A stretch of 64,000 nt of DNA from Nevskia sp043781855 (lineage in GTDB: Bacteria; Pseudomonadota; Gammaproteobacteria; Nevskiales; Nevskiaceae), in contig JAYWBB010000134.1 of the NCBI GenBank assembly GCA_043781855.1, forward strand, positions 97,581-161,580. The letters run 5' to 3'. Below the pieces are notes generated by a model that made no database searches, was not told where the DNA came from, and saw only the letters and a list, made by a program, of their open reading frames with translations. Each line of letters begins with the position of its first letter. Positions within the stretch are counted from its first letter, which is position 1. A program made the position numbers and the translations under genes. Shown here in pieces: positions 17,101-28,965 of this stretch.

Positions 17101-18450
17101 GTGAGTACGGCTACAGACACGATTGCGGCGATCGCCACCGCGCCCGGGCGCGGTGGCATCGGCGTGCTGCGAATCTCCGGGCCGGGCGCGGCATCGATTG
17201 CGCAGGCGCTCGCTGGAAAACTTCCGTCGCCGCGACACGCTGCACTGCGCGACTTCCGCGATGCCGAAGACAGCGTGATCGACAGCGGTCTGGTCATCCA
17301 CTTCCTGGCGCCGCATTCCTTCACCGGCGAAGACGTCATCGAGCTGCAAGGCCACGGTGGCCCGGTGCTGCTCGATCTCTTGCTGCATGCCGCTTGTGCA
17401 GCCGGTGCGCGGCTCGCGCGGCCCGGCGAATTTTCCGAACGCGCCTATCTCAACGGCCGATTCGATCTCGCGCAGGCCGAGGCGATTGCCGACCTGATCG
17501 ACGCCGGCAGCGCCGCCGCCGTGCGTGCCGCGCACCGTTCGCTGCACGGCGAGTTCTCGCGTCAGGTAGCGGCATTGGTCGAAACGTTGATCGTACTGCG
17601 CGCCGATCTCGAAGCCGCACTCGATTTCGCTGATGAAGACGTGCCATGGCTCAGCGGCCCGCAACTGCAGCGCCGGCTCGATGAACTGGTGACCGCACTC
17701 GAAAATCTTCTGCAAAAAGCAGCACAAGGTCGGCGCCTGCGTGAAGGTCTGACCATCGCCATCGCCGGCCAGCCCAACGTCGGAAAATCCACGCTGCTGA
17801 ACCGGCTTGCCGGCACCGACGCGGCCATCGTCGCACCGACTGCCGGCACCACGCGCGATGTCCTGCGCGAACACATCAATCTCGCCGGCCTGCCGCTGAC
17901 CGTGCTCGACACCGCCGGCCTGCGCGACACCGTCGATACCGTCGAACGCGAAGGCGTGCGCCGCGCCTGGGCCGCGCTCGCACAGGCCGAGCTGGTGCTG
18001 TTCGTCGCCGATGACCGCAGCGGTCTCAGCGCGATCGACGAAGCCCTGCTCGCACAGTTCCCGCCCGCGCTGCCAGTGCTGCTGCTCCTGAACAAATGCG
18101 ATCTCAGCGACCGCGCGGGAGGGCTGGTCGAGTTGCCGGACGGCCGCCGCGCCCTGCGCATCTCGGCGGCAACCGAGCAGGGCATCGAGCACCTGATCGC
18201 AGGGATCACCCAGGCCGCAGGCCTCAGCGATATCGGCGCCGATCAATTCACCGCACGCACGCGCCACCTCGACGCGCTGCGGCTTGCGGGCCGCCATCTC
18301 ACCGCAGCCCGCGCCCAGGCGCTCGCTGCGCCCGAGCTGATCGCGGAGGAGCTGCGCCTCGCGCAGCAGGCGCTCGACGAGATCACCGGCCGCTTCACCT
18401 CCGATGACCTGCTGGGCCGCATCTTCAGCCAGTTCTGCCTGGGCAAATGA
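17101..18450 (+). CDS. mnmE: tRNA uridine-5-carboxymethylaminomethyl GTPase MnmE
   Basis: With MnmG, MnmE modifies U34 of certain tRNAs. The 449-residue protein has the folate-binding N-terminal domain (TIAAIATAPGRGGIGVLRIS), a G domain inserted in a helical domain with GQPNVGKSTLLNRL, DTAGLRD and NKCD, and ends with the catalytic CLGK tail. It starts at GTG 17101. mnmG is not in the window. Confidence 0.97.
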   Translation: MSTATDTIAAIATAPGRGGIGVLRISGPGAASIAQALAGKLPSPRHAALRDFRDAEDSVIDSGLVIHFLAPHSFTGEDVIELQGHGGPVLLDLLLHAACAAGARLARPGEFSERAYLNGRFDLAQAEAIADLIDAGSAAAVRAAHRSLHGEFSRQVAALVETLIVLRADLEAALDFADEDVPWLSGPQLQRRLDELVTALENLLQKAAQGRRLREGLTIAIAGQPNVGKSTLLNRLAGTDAAIVAPTAGTTRDVLREHINLAGLPLTVLDTAGLRDTVDTVEREGVRRAWAALAQAELVLFVADDRSGLSAIDEALLAQFPPALPVLLLLNKCDLSDRAGGLVELPDGRRALRISAATEQGIEHLIAGITQAAGLSDIGADQFTARTRHLDALRLAGRHLTAARAQALAAPELIAEELRLAQQALDEITGRFTSDDLLGRIFSQFCLGK

Positions 18451-18827
18451 GCGCGCGGCTCGCCGCCGATGTGGTCGTGCTGCTGCATCTCGGGCTCATC
18501 CTGTTCGCTGTGTTCGGCGGGCTGTTCGCGCTCAGGAATCTGCTCTGGCTCTGGTTGCATCTGCCGGCGCTGGCCTGGGGTTTGTGGGTCGAGTTGCATC
18601 AAGGCCTCTGTCCGCTGACCGGCATCGAGAATGCCATGCGTCAACGCGCGGGCGAGGCAGGCTATGTCGGGGGCTTTATCGATCACTACCTGCTGCCACT
18701 GATCTATCCGCCGGGCTTGGGCGCGTCGCAGCAACTCGTCATCGGCACGGTGTTCGCGCTCTGGAGTTTCGCAGTTTACGGGCTGGTTTGGCGGCACCAT
18801 CGTTCCCGCCGCAAAGCGTCGCGCTGA
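18447..18827 (+). CDS. DUF2784 membrane protein
   Basis: A 126-residue protein with three or four hydrophobic segments and the family motif CPLTGIENAMR, followed by GFIDHYLLPLIYP. DUF2784 proteins are small inner-membrane proteins of unknown function. The ATG overlaps the mnmE stop (ATGA), so it is probably translated from the same mRNA. The C-terminus is Arg/Lys-rich and likely cytoplasmic. Confidence 0.85.
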   Translation: MSARLAADVVVLLHLGLILFAVFGGLFALRNLLWLWLHLPALAWGLWVELHQGLCPLTGIENAMRQRAGEAGYVGGFIDHYLLPLIYPPGLGASQQLVIGTVFALWSFAVYGLVWRHHRSRRKASR

Positions 18828-18836
18828 AGACGCGTT

Positions 18837-20126
18837 TCAGCGCTCGGCCGCAGCCGTCACGAGTGCAGCATCCGCGCCTTTGCGCAAGCCATGCGCAAGC
18901 ATCTCGTGATCGAGCTCGCCTTCCCAGCGCGACACCACGATCGCCGCGACACCGTTGCCGATGAAATTGGTCAGCGCGCGGCACTCGCTCATGAAGCGGT
19001 CGATGCCGAGCACCAGCGCCATGCCCGCGACCGGAATCGTCGGCACCACCTGCAGCGTCGCGGCGAGCGTTACGAAGCCGGCGCCGGTGATGCCGCTCGC
19101 ACCTTTCGAAGTCAGCATCGCAACGCCAAGGATCGTCAGCTGCTGCGTCAGCGTCAGATCGATATTTGTCGCCTGCGCTACGAAGAGCGCGGCCATCGTC
19201 ATGTAGATGTTGGTGCCGTCGAGATTGAACGAATAACCCGTCGGCACGACGAGGCCGACCACCGATTTCGAAGCGCCGAGTCGCTCCAGCTTCTCCATCA
19301 GCCTTGGCAGCGCACTCTCCGAAGAACTGGTGCCGAGCACGATCAGCAGCTCCTCCTTGATGTAGGCGAGGAAGCGCAGGATGCTGAAGCCGGTCAACCG
19401 CGCAATCGTACCCAGCACGAGCAGCACGAACAGCAGGCTGGTGGCGTAGACACTCGCGATCAATTTCAGCAGTGGCGCAAGCGAGCCGACCCCATACTTC
19501 CCGATCGTGAACGCCATCGCCCCGAAGGCGCCGAGCGGCGCCAGCTTCATGATCAGGTTCGCGACGCCGAAAATCGCCTTCGTGAAATCCTCGATCAGCG
19601 CATGCAGCAGCTGCCCGCGTTCGCCGAGTGCAGACAATGCAAAACCAGACAGGATACCGAGCAACAGCACCTGCAAGATCTCGCCTTTCGCGAACGCGCC
19701 GACAAAGGTTTCGGGAATGATGCCGAGCAGAAAATCGACCGTGCTCTGCGCATGCGCACGCGTCGTGTAGTCAGCGATTGCCGAAGTGTCCAGCGTTGCC
19801 GGATCGACATTGAAGCCTGCACCCGGGCGGACCAGGTTCGCGACAATCAGTCCGATGACGAGTGCGAAAGTGGACACCACCTCGAAATACAGCAGCGCCT
19901 TGCCGCCGACGCGGCCGACCTTCTTCATATCCTGCATGCCGGCGATGCCGGTGACGATCGTGCAGAAGATGATCGGCGCAATGATCATCTTGATCAGCTT
20001 GATGAAGCCGTCGCCGAGCGGTTTCATGGCGGCACCGTCGGCCGGGGAAAAATGACCGAGCAGCGCGCCGCCGACGATCGCGAAAATCACCTGAACGTAG
20101 AGAATCCGGTAGAACGGCTTTTTCAT
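18837..20126 (-). CDS. dctA: C4-dicarboxylate:cation symporter (DctA family)
   Basis: A 429-residue DAACS-family secondary transporter for succinate, fumarate, malate or similar acids. The start at 20126 (MKKPFYRILYVQVIFAIVGG) is the usual DctA start. Landmarks are the serine-rich hairpin VLGTSSSESALPRLMEKLE, the substrate and ion motif GYSFNLDGTNIYMTMA and the SKGASGITGAGFV hairpin. These fit DctA better than glutamate carriers, but substrate specificity is inferred. The gene is convergent with the DUF2784 gene and divergent from the NUDIX gene. Confidence 0.88.
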   Translation of the reverse strand: MKKPFYRILYVQVIFAIVGGALLGHFSPADGAAMKPLGDGFIKLIKMIIAPIIFCTIVTGIAGMQDMKKVGRVGGKALLYFEVVSTFALVIGLIVANLVRPGAGFNVDPATLDTSAIADYTTRAHAQSTVDFLLGIIPETFVGAFAKGEILQVLLLGILSGFALSALGERGQLLHALIEDFTKAIFGVANLIMKLAPLGAFGAMAFTIGKYGVGSLAPLLKLIASVYATSLLFVLLVLGTIARLTGFSILRFLAYIKEELLIVLGTSSSESALPRLMEKLERLGASKSVVGLVVPTGYSFNLDGTNIYMTMAALFVAQATNIDLTLTQQLTILGVAMLTSKGASGITGAGFVTLAATLQVVPTIPVAGMALVLGIDRFMSECRALTNFIGNGVAAIVVSRWEGELDHEMLAHGLRKGADAALVTAAAER

Positions 20127-20238
20127 GGTCTTCGTGGAGGCTGGGCAACACCGCTTGGAGCCAGTGTGGATGTTGGCCGGTACGCCCTGCAAGCCGCGTT
20201 ACGGCCGCTTGGTACATCCGGTAAGGTTAAAATGCTGG

Positions 20239-20261
20239 CCTTCCCTCTCCTCCGGGGAAGG
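20239..20261 (+). repeat. REP-like hairpin in the NUDIX gene leader
   Basis: CCTTCCC and GGGAAGG form a perfect 7-bp stem around a 9-nt loop. Arm composition resembles the two hairpins inside aceF (CCTTCCCCCGC and CCCTCCCCCGT). It lies 47 bp upstream of the NUDIX-fusion start and may be a member of the same repeat family. Confidence 0.5.
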
Positions 20262-20307
20262 GGCTTTCAACTTTCTGGATTTTCACGAACTGCACCGAGC
20301 CAGCCCG

Positions 20308-21258
20308 ATGAGCCGTTACAAGTTCTGCCCGCAATGCGCCCGGCCCCTCGAACTCTCGCTGCACGGCGAGGCCCAGCGGCTGGCCTGTCCCGACGAGGCC
20401 TGCGGCTTCGTGCACTGGGACAACCCGGTGCCGGTGGTTGCGGCCATCGTCGAGCACGAGGGCGAAATCATCCTCGCGCGCAATGCGCTCTGGCCGCCGA
20501 AGATGTTCGCGCTGATCACCGGCTTTCTGGAGAAGGACGACCCGCATCCGGAATCCGGCATCATTCGCGAAGTGGAGGAAGAGCTCGGACTCAAAAGCCG
20601 GATTGGAGAGTTCATCGGCTTCTATCCATTCGAGCGCATGAACCAGATCATCATCGCCTACCACGTCATCGCCGAAGGCGAGGTCAAGCTCGGCGAGGAA
20701 CTTATCGAATGGAAGAAACTGCCGCTCGAAGAAATCCGCCCCTGGCCCGCCGGCACCGGCTACGCCGTGCGCGACCTGCAACTGCGCCGCGGCTTCACGC
20801 CACCGCCGTTCGACCGCCACATGCTGCGCAAGCCACGCGACTGGCACGAGATCAGTCCGGAGCTGTTGACGGCCGGTCAGCCGACAGTAGAGGAATTCAA
20901 GGGGCTGAAGGTGATTGGAGTGGAGACCGTCATCAATCTCGCACTGGACACTTCTGGAGGCGCGCTGCCGGACGAGCGCGCGGTCGTCGAGGGGATGGGC
21001 TTGAAGTACGTGCACATTCCGGTGGTGTTCGATGCGCCGACGGCAGCTGACTTCGAGCAGTTCTGCGCCGTGATGGATGCCGAGAAGGGGCAGACGGTGT
21101 TCGTGCATTGCATTGCGAACACGCGGGTTTCGGTGTTCGTATTTCTCTATCGAGTGTGGAGGCTGGGGATTGCGCGGGACGTGGCGGAGGCGGATTTGAT
21201 GAAGGTTTGGGTACCGGTGCCGCTCTGGCGGGAGTATATTGATCGGCAGATGGTTTGA
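20308..21258 (+). CDS. NUDIX hydrolase fused to a tyrosine-phosphatase-like domain
   Basis: A 316-residue two-domain protein. Residues 1-30 form a zinc ribbon (CPQC and CPDEAC). Residues ~45-165 form a NUDIX domain of NudC-like type with GFLEKDD...REVEEELGL; the box is one residue longer than the canonical spacing and has Asp where the first Glu is usual. Residues ~180-316 resemble bacterial dual-specificity phosphatases, with LLTAGQPTVEEF and a loop HCIANTR. The catalytic loop is C-X4-R, one residue shorter than classic C-X5-R. Start chosen at MSRYKFCPQC; upstream codons lack homology. Confidence 0.8.
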   Translation: MSRYKFCPQCARPLELSLHGEAQRLACPDEACGFVHWDNPVPVVAAIVEHEGEIILARNALWPPKMFALITGFLEKDDPHPESGIIREVEEELGLKSRIGEFIGFYPFERMNQIIIAYHVIAEGEVKLGEELIEWKKLPLEEIRPWPAGTGYAVRDLQLRRGFTPPPFDRHMLRKPRDWHEISPELLTAGQPTVEEFKGLKVIGVETVINLALDTSGGALPDERAVVEGMGLKYVHIPVVFDAPTAADFEQFCAVMDAEKGQTVFVHCIANTRVSVFVFLYRVWRLGIARDVAEADLMKVWVPVPLWREYIDRQMV

Positions 21259-21297
21259 CATTGCCAAATTAGATTTAGTCGTCAACACCTACTTGCT

Positions 21298-22188
21298 ATG
21301 ACGAAGTCAACGCTACCTCAAAGGCTCTACAAATACCGCGCCTTCAACGTAAATACACTTCGACTGCTCAGCGAAGCGGAGGTCTACTACGCTGACCCGG
21401 CGGATTTCAACGATCCGTTAGATTGCAGTCCCACTATAGAAATTGATACTGACAGGTCGTCACTAGAAAAGCTCTGCTACAAGATGCTTTTGGCCACTAA
21501 TGGTGCGGACACAGCAAAGCGGCTGCTCAACGAGCACCGCTACATGTCCACGGAGTATGGAGGCGATTACCGGGTGGATCGTCAGACGGAGGAGTACTAC
21601 ATGCGAATGTTGGCCTCCCGTATCAAAGGTTTACTCCACAGCGAGCTTGGAAAGCGAGGAGTGCTCTCTTTGGCGGAAAAGTGGGATTGTCCGCTTATGT
21701 GGAGTCACTATGCGGACAACCACAGAGGCTTGTGCCTTGAATACCTCACTGCGGAAAATGCCTGTGGCGAAATAAAGGCGGTCGACTATCTACGCCCTCG
21801 CAGCATTAAAGTCAGTGATCTAATCAAGTGGAAGATCAAACAGTCGTCAGATGCTGAGAAAGCCGTTCTAAATACTTTCTTTTTTGCCAAAGCCCCACAA
21901 TGGCGCTACGAAAGAGAGTGGCGCAAAATTAATCAAGCCGTAGGAACGAATTCAGCTTCGTTTCAAATCAGTGCCATCTACTTTGGCCTGCGATGCGACG
22001 CATCCGTAAAAACCACTATTGTTAAGTTGCATTCCAATAGTGCGCGACAGATCAAGTTCTATGGCATCTACCCGCTTAACGACAGTTTCCGTTTGAAGCG
22101 TCGTCTAGTAGACGTGGATGAAATCGAAGCATGTGGATTGCGATCTTCAGCGATCCTAGACTTTAAGAACGTCTTCATCCATGAATGA
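21298..22188 (+). CDS. DUF2971 protein, probably acquired
   Basis: A 296-residue protein with the family signature WSHYADNHRGLCLEY (residues ~140-155), an N-terminal LYKYRAFNVNTLRLL segment, AEVYYADPADFNDPLD and WRYEREWRKI near residue 205. DUF2971 proteins have no established function and are often found on mobile or defence-type islands. Base use is visibly more AT-rich than the neighbours, with codons such as CTA, AGA, ATA and TTG. It sits between the NUDIX fusion and the DUF1501 gene without an obvious partner. Confidence 0.8.
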   Translation: MTKSTLPQRLYKYRAFNVNTLRLLSEAEVYYADPADFNDPLDCSPTIEIDTDRSSLEKLCYKMLLATNGADTAKRLLNEHRYMSTEYGGDYRVDRQTEEYYMRMLASRIKGLLHSELGKRGVLSLAEKWDCPLMWSHYADNHRGLCLEYLTAENACGEIKAVDYLRPRSIKVSDLIKWKIKQSSDAEKAVLNTFFFAKAPQWRYEREWRKINQAVGTNSASFQISAIYFGLRCDASVKTTIVKLHSNSARQIKFYGIYPLNDSFRLKRRLVDVDEIEACGLRSSAILDFKNVFIHE

Positions 22189-22242
22189 CTTAGGGAGGGA
22201 AAAGTGCCGTAGGCTGTGATGAAGCGAAGCGAATCCCAGCGC

Positions 22243-23511
22243 TCAGCTCCGAATCAACTGCGCGACACCCGACGTCGCAGCTGGCAGCCCCGGAAACACC
22301 GAAGCCATCGCCGCATCTTTCAGACCCATATGCCGTTCGCAGACGGTTGAGAGCACGCTACGGAAATCCGTCGTCACCGCAAGATCGCGCCGCTCGTTCA
22401 AGGCGGAGTCGTCAAGTCCCGGCCACTCGCCATGCACCTTGCCGCCGTTGACTCGTCCACCGAGCAGCCACATCACGTTGCCGTGACCGTGATCGGTGCC
22501 GCCGGTGCCGTTCTGTTTTGCGGTGCGGCCGAACTCCGACATGACAACGATCATGGTGTTGGCGAGCTGCGGCCCGAGCTGCGTCGTCAGCGTCACCAGA
22601 CCCTCGGCCAGCGGCCTCAGGCGATTCGCGAGCTGACCCTGGCTGCCGCCCTGGTTGACGTGGGTGTCCCAGCCGCCGAGCTGCATGAACGCGAGCTGCA
22701 GGCCAGGGTTGCGCTGGATCAGCGTGGCGAGCTGCGCGGCGTCGAGGGAGAAGCCCTGCGGCGGCGGCGCGCCGTTGTCGGCGACTTTGGATTCCATCGA
22801 AACCGGTTCGCTGCTGAGATCGGCGAGTATCTGCTCGTGTGATTTGCGGCCTTCGCGATAGGCTGCGCCGAGGTCCCCGGCATCGGCGTAGAGCCGGTCG
22901 AACGCAGCGGCGACCGCTGGTTTGTCGAGCGCAATCGCGCGCGTGGCGGCACGGCCAAGCGGCACGTTGGCGACCGTATTCTCGCCGCTGAAAATGCGCG
23001 GCAATACCGGGCCGAGACTCACTGCATCGAGGATTGCCGAGTGCGGCGGCGTCAGGTTGCCGAGCAGGCGGTTCATCCAGCCGTCGACAGTTCCTTTGCG
23101 GCCGGGCGTGCCAGATTCCATGTAGTCCTGGGCGTCGAAGTGTGAACGCGTCGGGTCGGGTGAACCGGCCGCATGCACGAAGGCGAGCTGCTTCGACTGC
23201 CACAGCGGCATCAGGCTGCTGAGCGCGGGATGCAGACCGAAGCGGCCATCGAGATCGAGCGCGCCGCCATCCTGGCCTGGCTTGGCGATGGCAATGCTCT
23301 CGCGCAGGCGGTAGTAGTTGTCTTCGGCGTAGGGCACGACAACATTGAGGCCGTCCACCGCGCCGCGCAGCATGATCACGATCAGGCGCGGCGCGGGCGC
23401 GGTGACGGCGCCGGGCGCGATCGCGGCCCAGCCACTGCGCGACAGCGGCAGCAGGCCGAGCGTGCCGGCAAGACCGAGCGCTTGCAAAAGCGCACGACGA
23501 TTCATGGTCAT
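22243..23511 (-). CDS. DUF1501 secreted protein
   Basis: A 422-residue protein with an RR-type signal (MNRRALLQALGLAG), consistent with Tat export. The mature part has LIVIMLRGAVDGLNVVVPY, GRFGLHPALSSLMPLW, GWDTHVNQGGSQGQL and MSEFGRTAKQNGTGGTDHG. These are features of DUF1501, an alkaline-phosphatase/sulfatase-like fold. Family members usually occur with a DUF1800 gene, as here, where one lies 31 bp upstream on the same strand. The substrate is unknown. Confidence 0.9.
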   Translation of the reverse strand: MTMNRRALLQALGLAGTLGLLPLSRSGWAAIAPGAVTAPAPRLIVIMLRGAVDGLNVVVPYAEDNYYRLRESIAIAKPGQDGGALDLDGRFGLHPALSSLMPLWQSKQLAFVHAAGSPDPTRSHFDAQDYMESGTPGRKGTVDGWMNRLLGNLTPPHSAILDAVSLGPVLPRIFSGENTVANVPLGRAATRAIALDKPAVAAAFDRLYADAGDLGAAYREGRKSHEQILADLSSEPVSMESKVADNGAPPPQGFSLDAAQLATLIQRNPGLQLAFMQLGGWDTHVNQGGSQGQLANRLRPLAEGLVTLTTQLGPQLANTMIVVMSEFGRTAKQNGTGGTDHGHGNVMWLLGGRVNGGKVHGEWPGLDDSALNERRDLAVTTDFRSVLSTVCERHMGLKDAAMASVFPGLPAATSGVAQLIRS

Positions 23512-23542
23512 GACGAGTTATTCCTTCTCAGATAGGCGGCGC

Positions 23543-25108
<1,566 letters not shown>

Positions 25109-25185
25109 GGCGGCGTTTCCTTGACTGCTTCAAATCACACTGGCGCACCGAGACGACACCGTATCGCACGACGCTGAATCGTCGC

Positions 25186-26118
25186 TTAACGCGCGAGTGT
25201 TGAGCCGTCGCGCGGGTGTGCGAGTGCCATCGTGTCAACCATCGCCCGCGCCAGCGTGACGAGGTTATGCACGGTGGCCGAAGCATCATCCGCGCGATAT
25301 GCCAGGCTCATCCGCGCCTTCGGCGCATCGCCGAGAATCGGTCGATAGGCCACGCCGACCGAATGCACCTGCTGCATCGACGCCGGCACCAGCGACACAC
25401 CCAGACCCGCCGCGACGAGGTTGACGATCGAGGTGATCTGCGACGCTTCCTGGCCGATGCGCGGGCTGAAGCCGGCGCGGCGGCAGGCATTGATGATCTC
25501 GTCATAGAGGCCCGAGCCGAACGGCCGCGAGAACAGCACGAAGGGTTCGGCCTTGAGTCGTGACAGGCGCAGCGATTTCTCGCGCGCCAGCCGGTGACCC
25601 TGCGGCAGCGCGATCAGGATGTCTTCGTCGAACAGGGCCTCCGTGATCAGGCCCGGCTCGGCACCGAGCAGGGGCCTGACGAACGCGACGTCCACCGTTT
25701 CCTTGAGCACGGCGGCGGCAAGCACCGGGGTGGAGTTCTCGTCGAGCGACAGCGCGACGTCCGGAAACTTCCCGCCGAACTCGCGCAGCACGCGCGGCAC
25801 GAACGGATGGAACGGCGCCGAGTTGATCATGCCGACGCGGATGCGGCCGAGGTCGCCGCGGGCGACACGCTGGGCGTGATCGGTGGCGCGCTGCACCGAC
25901 GCGAGAATCTGTCGCGCATCGTCGAAGAACGCGCGGCCAGCGTCGGTGAGGCTCACGGCGCGAGCCTGTCGCCGGAACAGATCGGCGCCGAGTTCTCGTT
26001 CGAGCGCGCGAATCTGCTGGCTCAGCGGCGGCTGCTCCATGCCGAGCCGTTTTGCGGCGCGCGTGAAGTGCAGCTCTTCGGCGACGGCGACGAAATAACG
26101 CAGATGGCGCAGTTCCAT
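25186..26118 (-). CDS. LysR-family transcriptional regulator
   Basis: A 310-residue regulator. The N-terminal winged helix-turn-helix reads MELRHLRYFVAVAEELHFTR and QPPLSQQIRALERELGADLF, followed by a periplasmic-binding-like effector domain. The start resembles the BenM/CatM/CynR branch of LysR proteins, which respond to small organic acids. It is divergent from aceE across 168 bp, so it may control itself and possibly aceEF. The effector cannot be assigned. Confidence 0.93.
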   Translation of the reverse strand: MELRHLRYFVAVAEELHFTRAAKRLGMEQPPLSQQIRALERELGADLFRRQARAVSLTDAGRAFFDDARQILASVQRATDHAQRVARGDLGRIRVGMINSAPFHPFVPRVLREFGGKFPDVALSLDENSTPVLAAAVLKETVDVAFVRPLLGAEPGLITEALFDEDILIALPQGHRLAREKSLRLSRLKAEPFVLFSRPFGSGLYDEIINACRRAGFSPRIGQEASQITSIVNLVAAGLGVSLVPASMQQVHSVGVAYRPILGDAPKARMSLAYRADDASATVHNLVTLARAMVDTMALAHPRDGSTLAR

Positions 26119-26286
26119 TTGGGTACTTTTAACGTTTCATCAAGGAAGGTTTCATATATTGGACGTATCGGGCAGGGAACGTCTAATGTGATCGGCACTC
26201 AAAGCCGGTGCTGCCACCGGCCTCATGCGGAACGCGCGGTCTGGCAACAAACAGACGCGGTCCCGCCGTCGAAATCAGGATGCGAT
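26119..26286. promoter_or_regulatory. divergent control region between lysR gene and aceE
   Basis: This 168-bp gap is AT-rich near 26128-26170 and contains ATATATTGG-like sequence close to the regulator gene. LysR proteins bind such divergent gaps. No exact operator could be defined by eye; AGGA lies just before the aceE ATG. Confidence 0.4.
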
Positions 26287-28959
<2,673 letters not shown>

Positions 28960-28965
28960 GAGCGC

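Noticed and set aside
18891..21050. 719-codon plus-strand frame
   Set aside because: It is antisense to dctA and then out of frame with the NUDIX gene. The composition is Arg/His/Gln-rich as expected of a GC-rich shadow frame.
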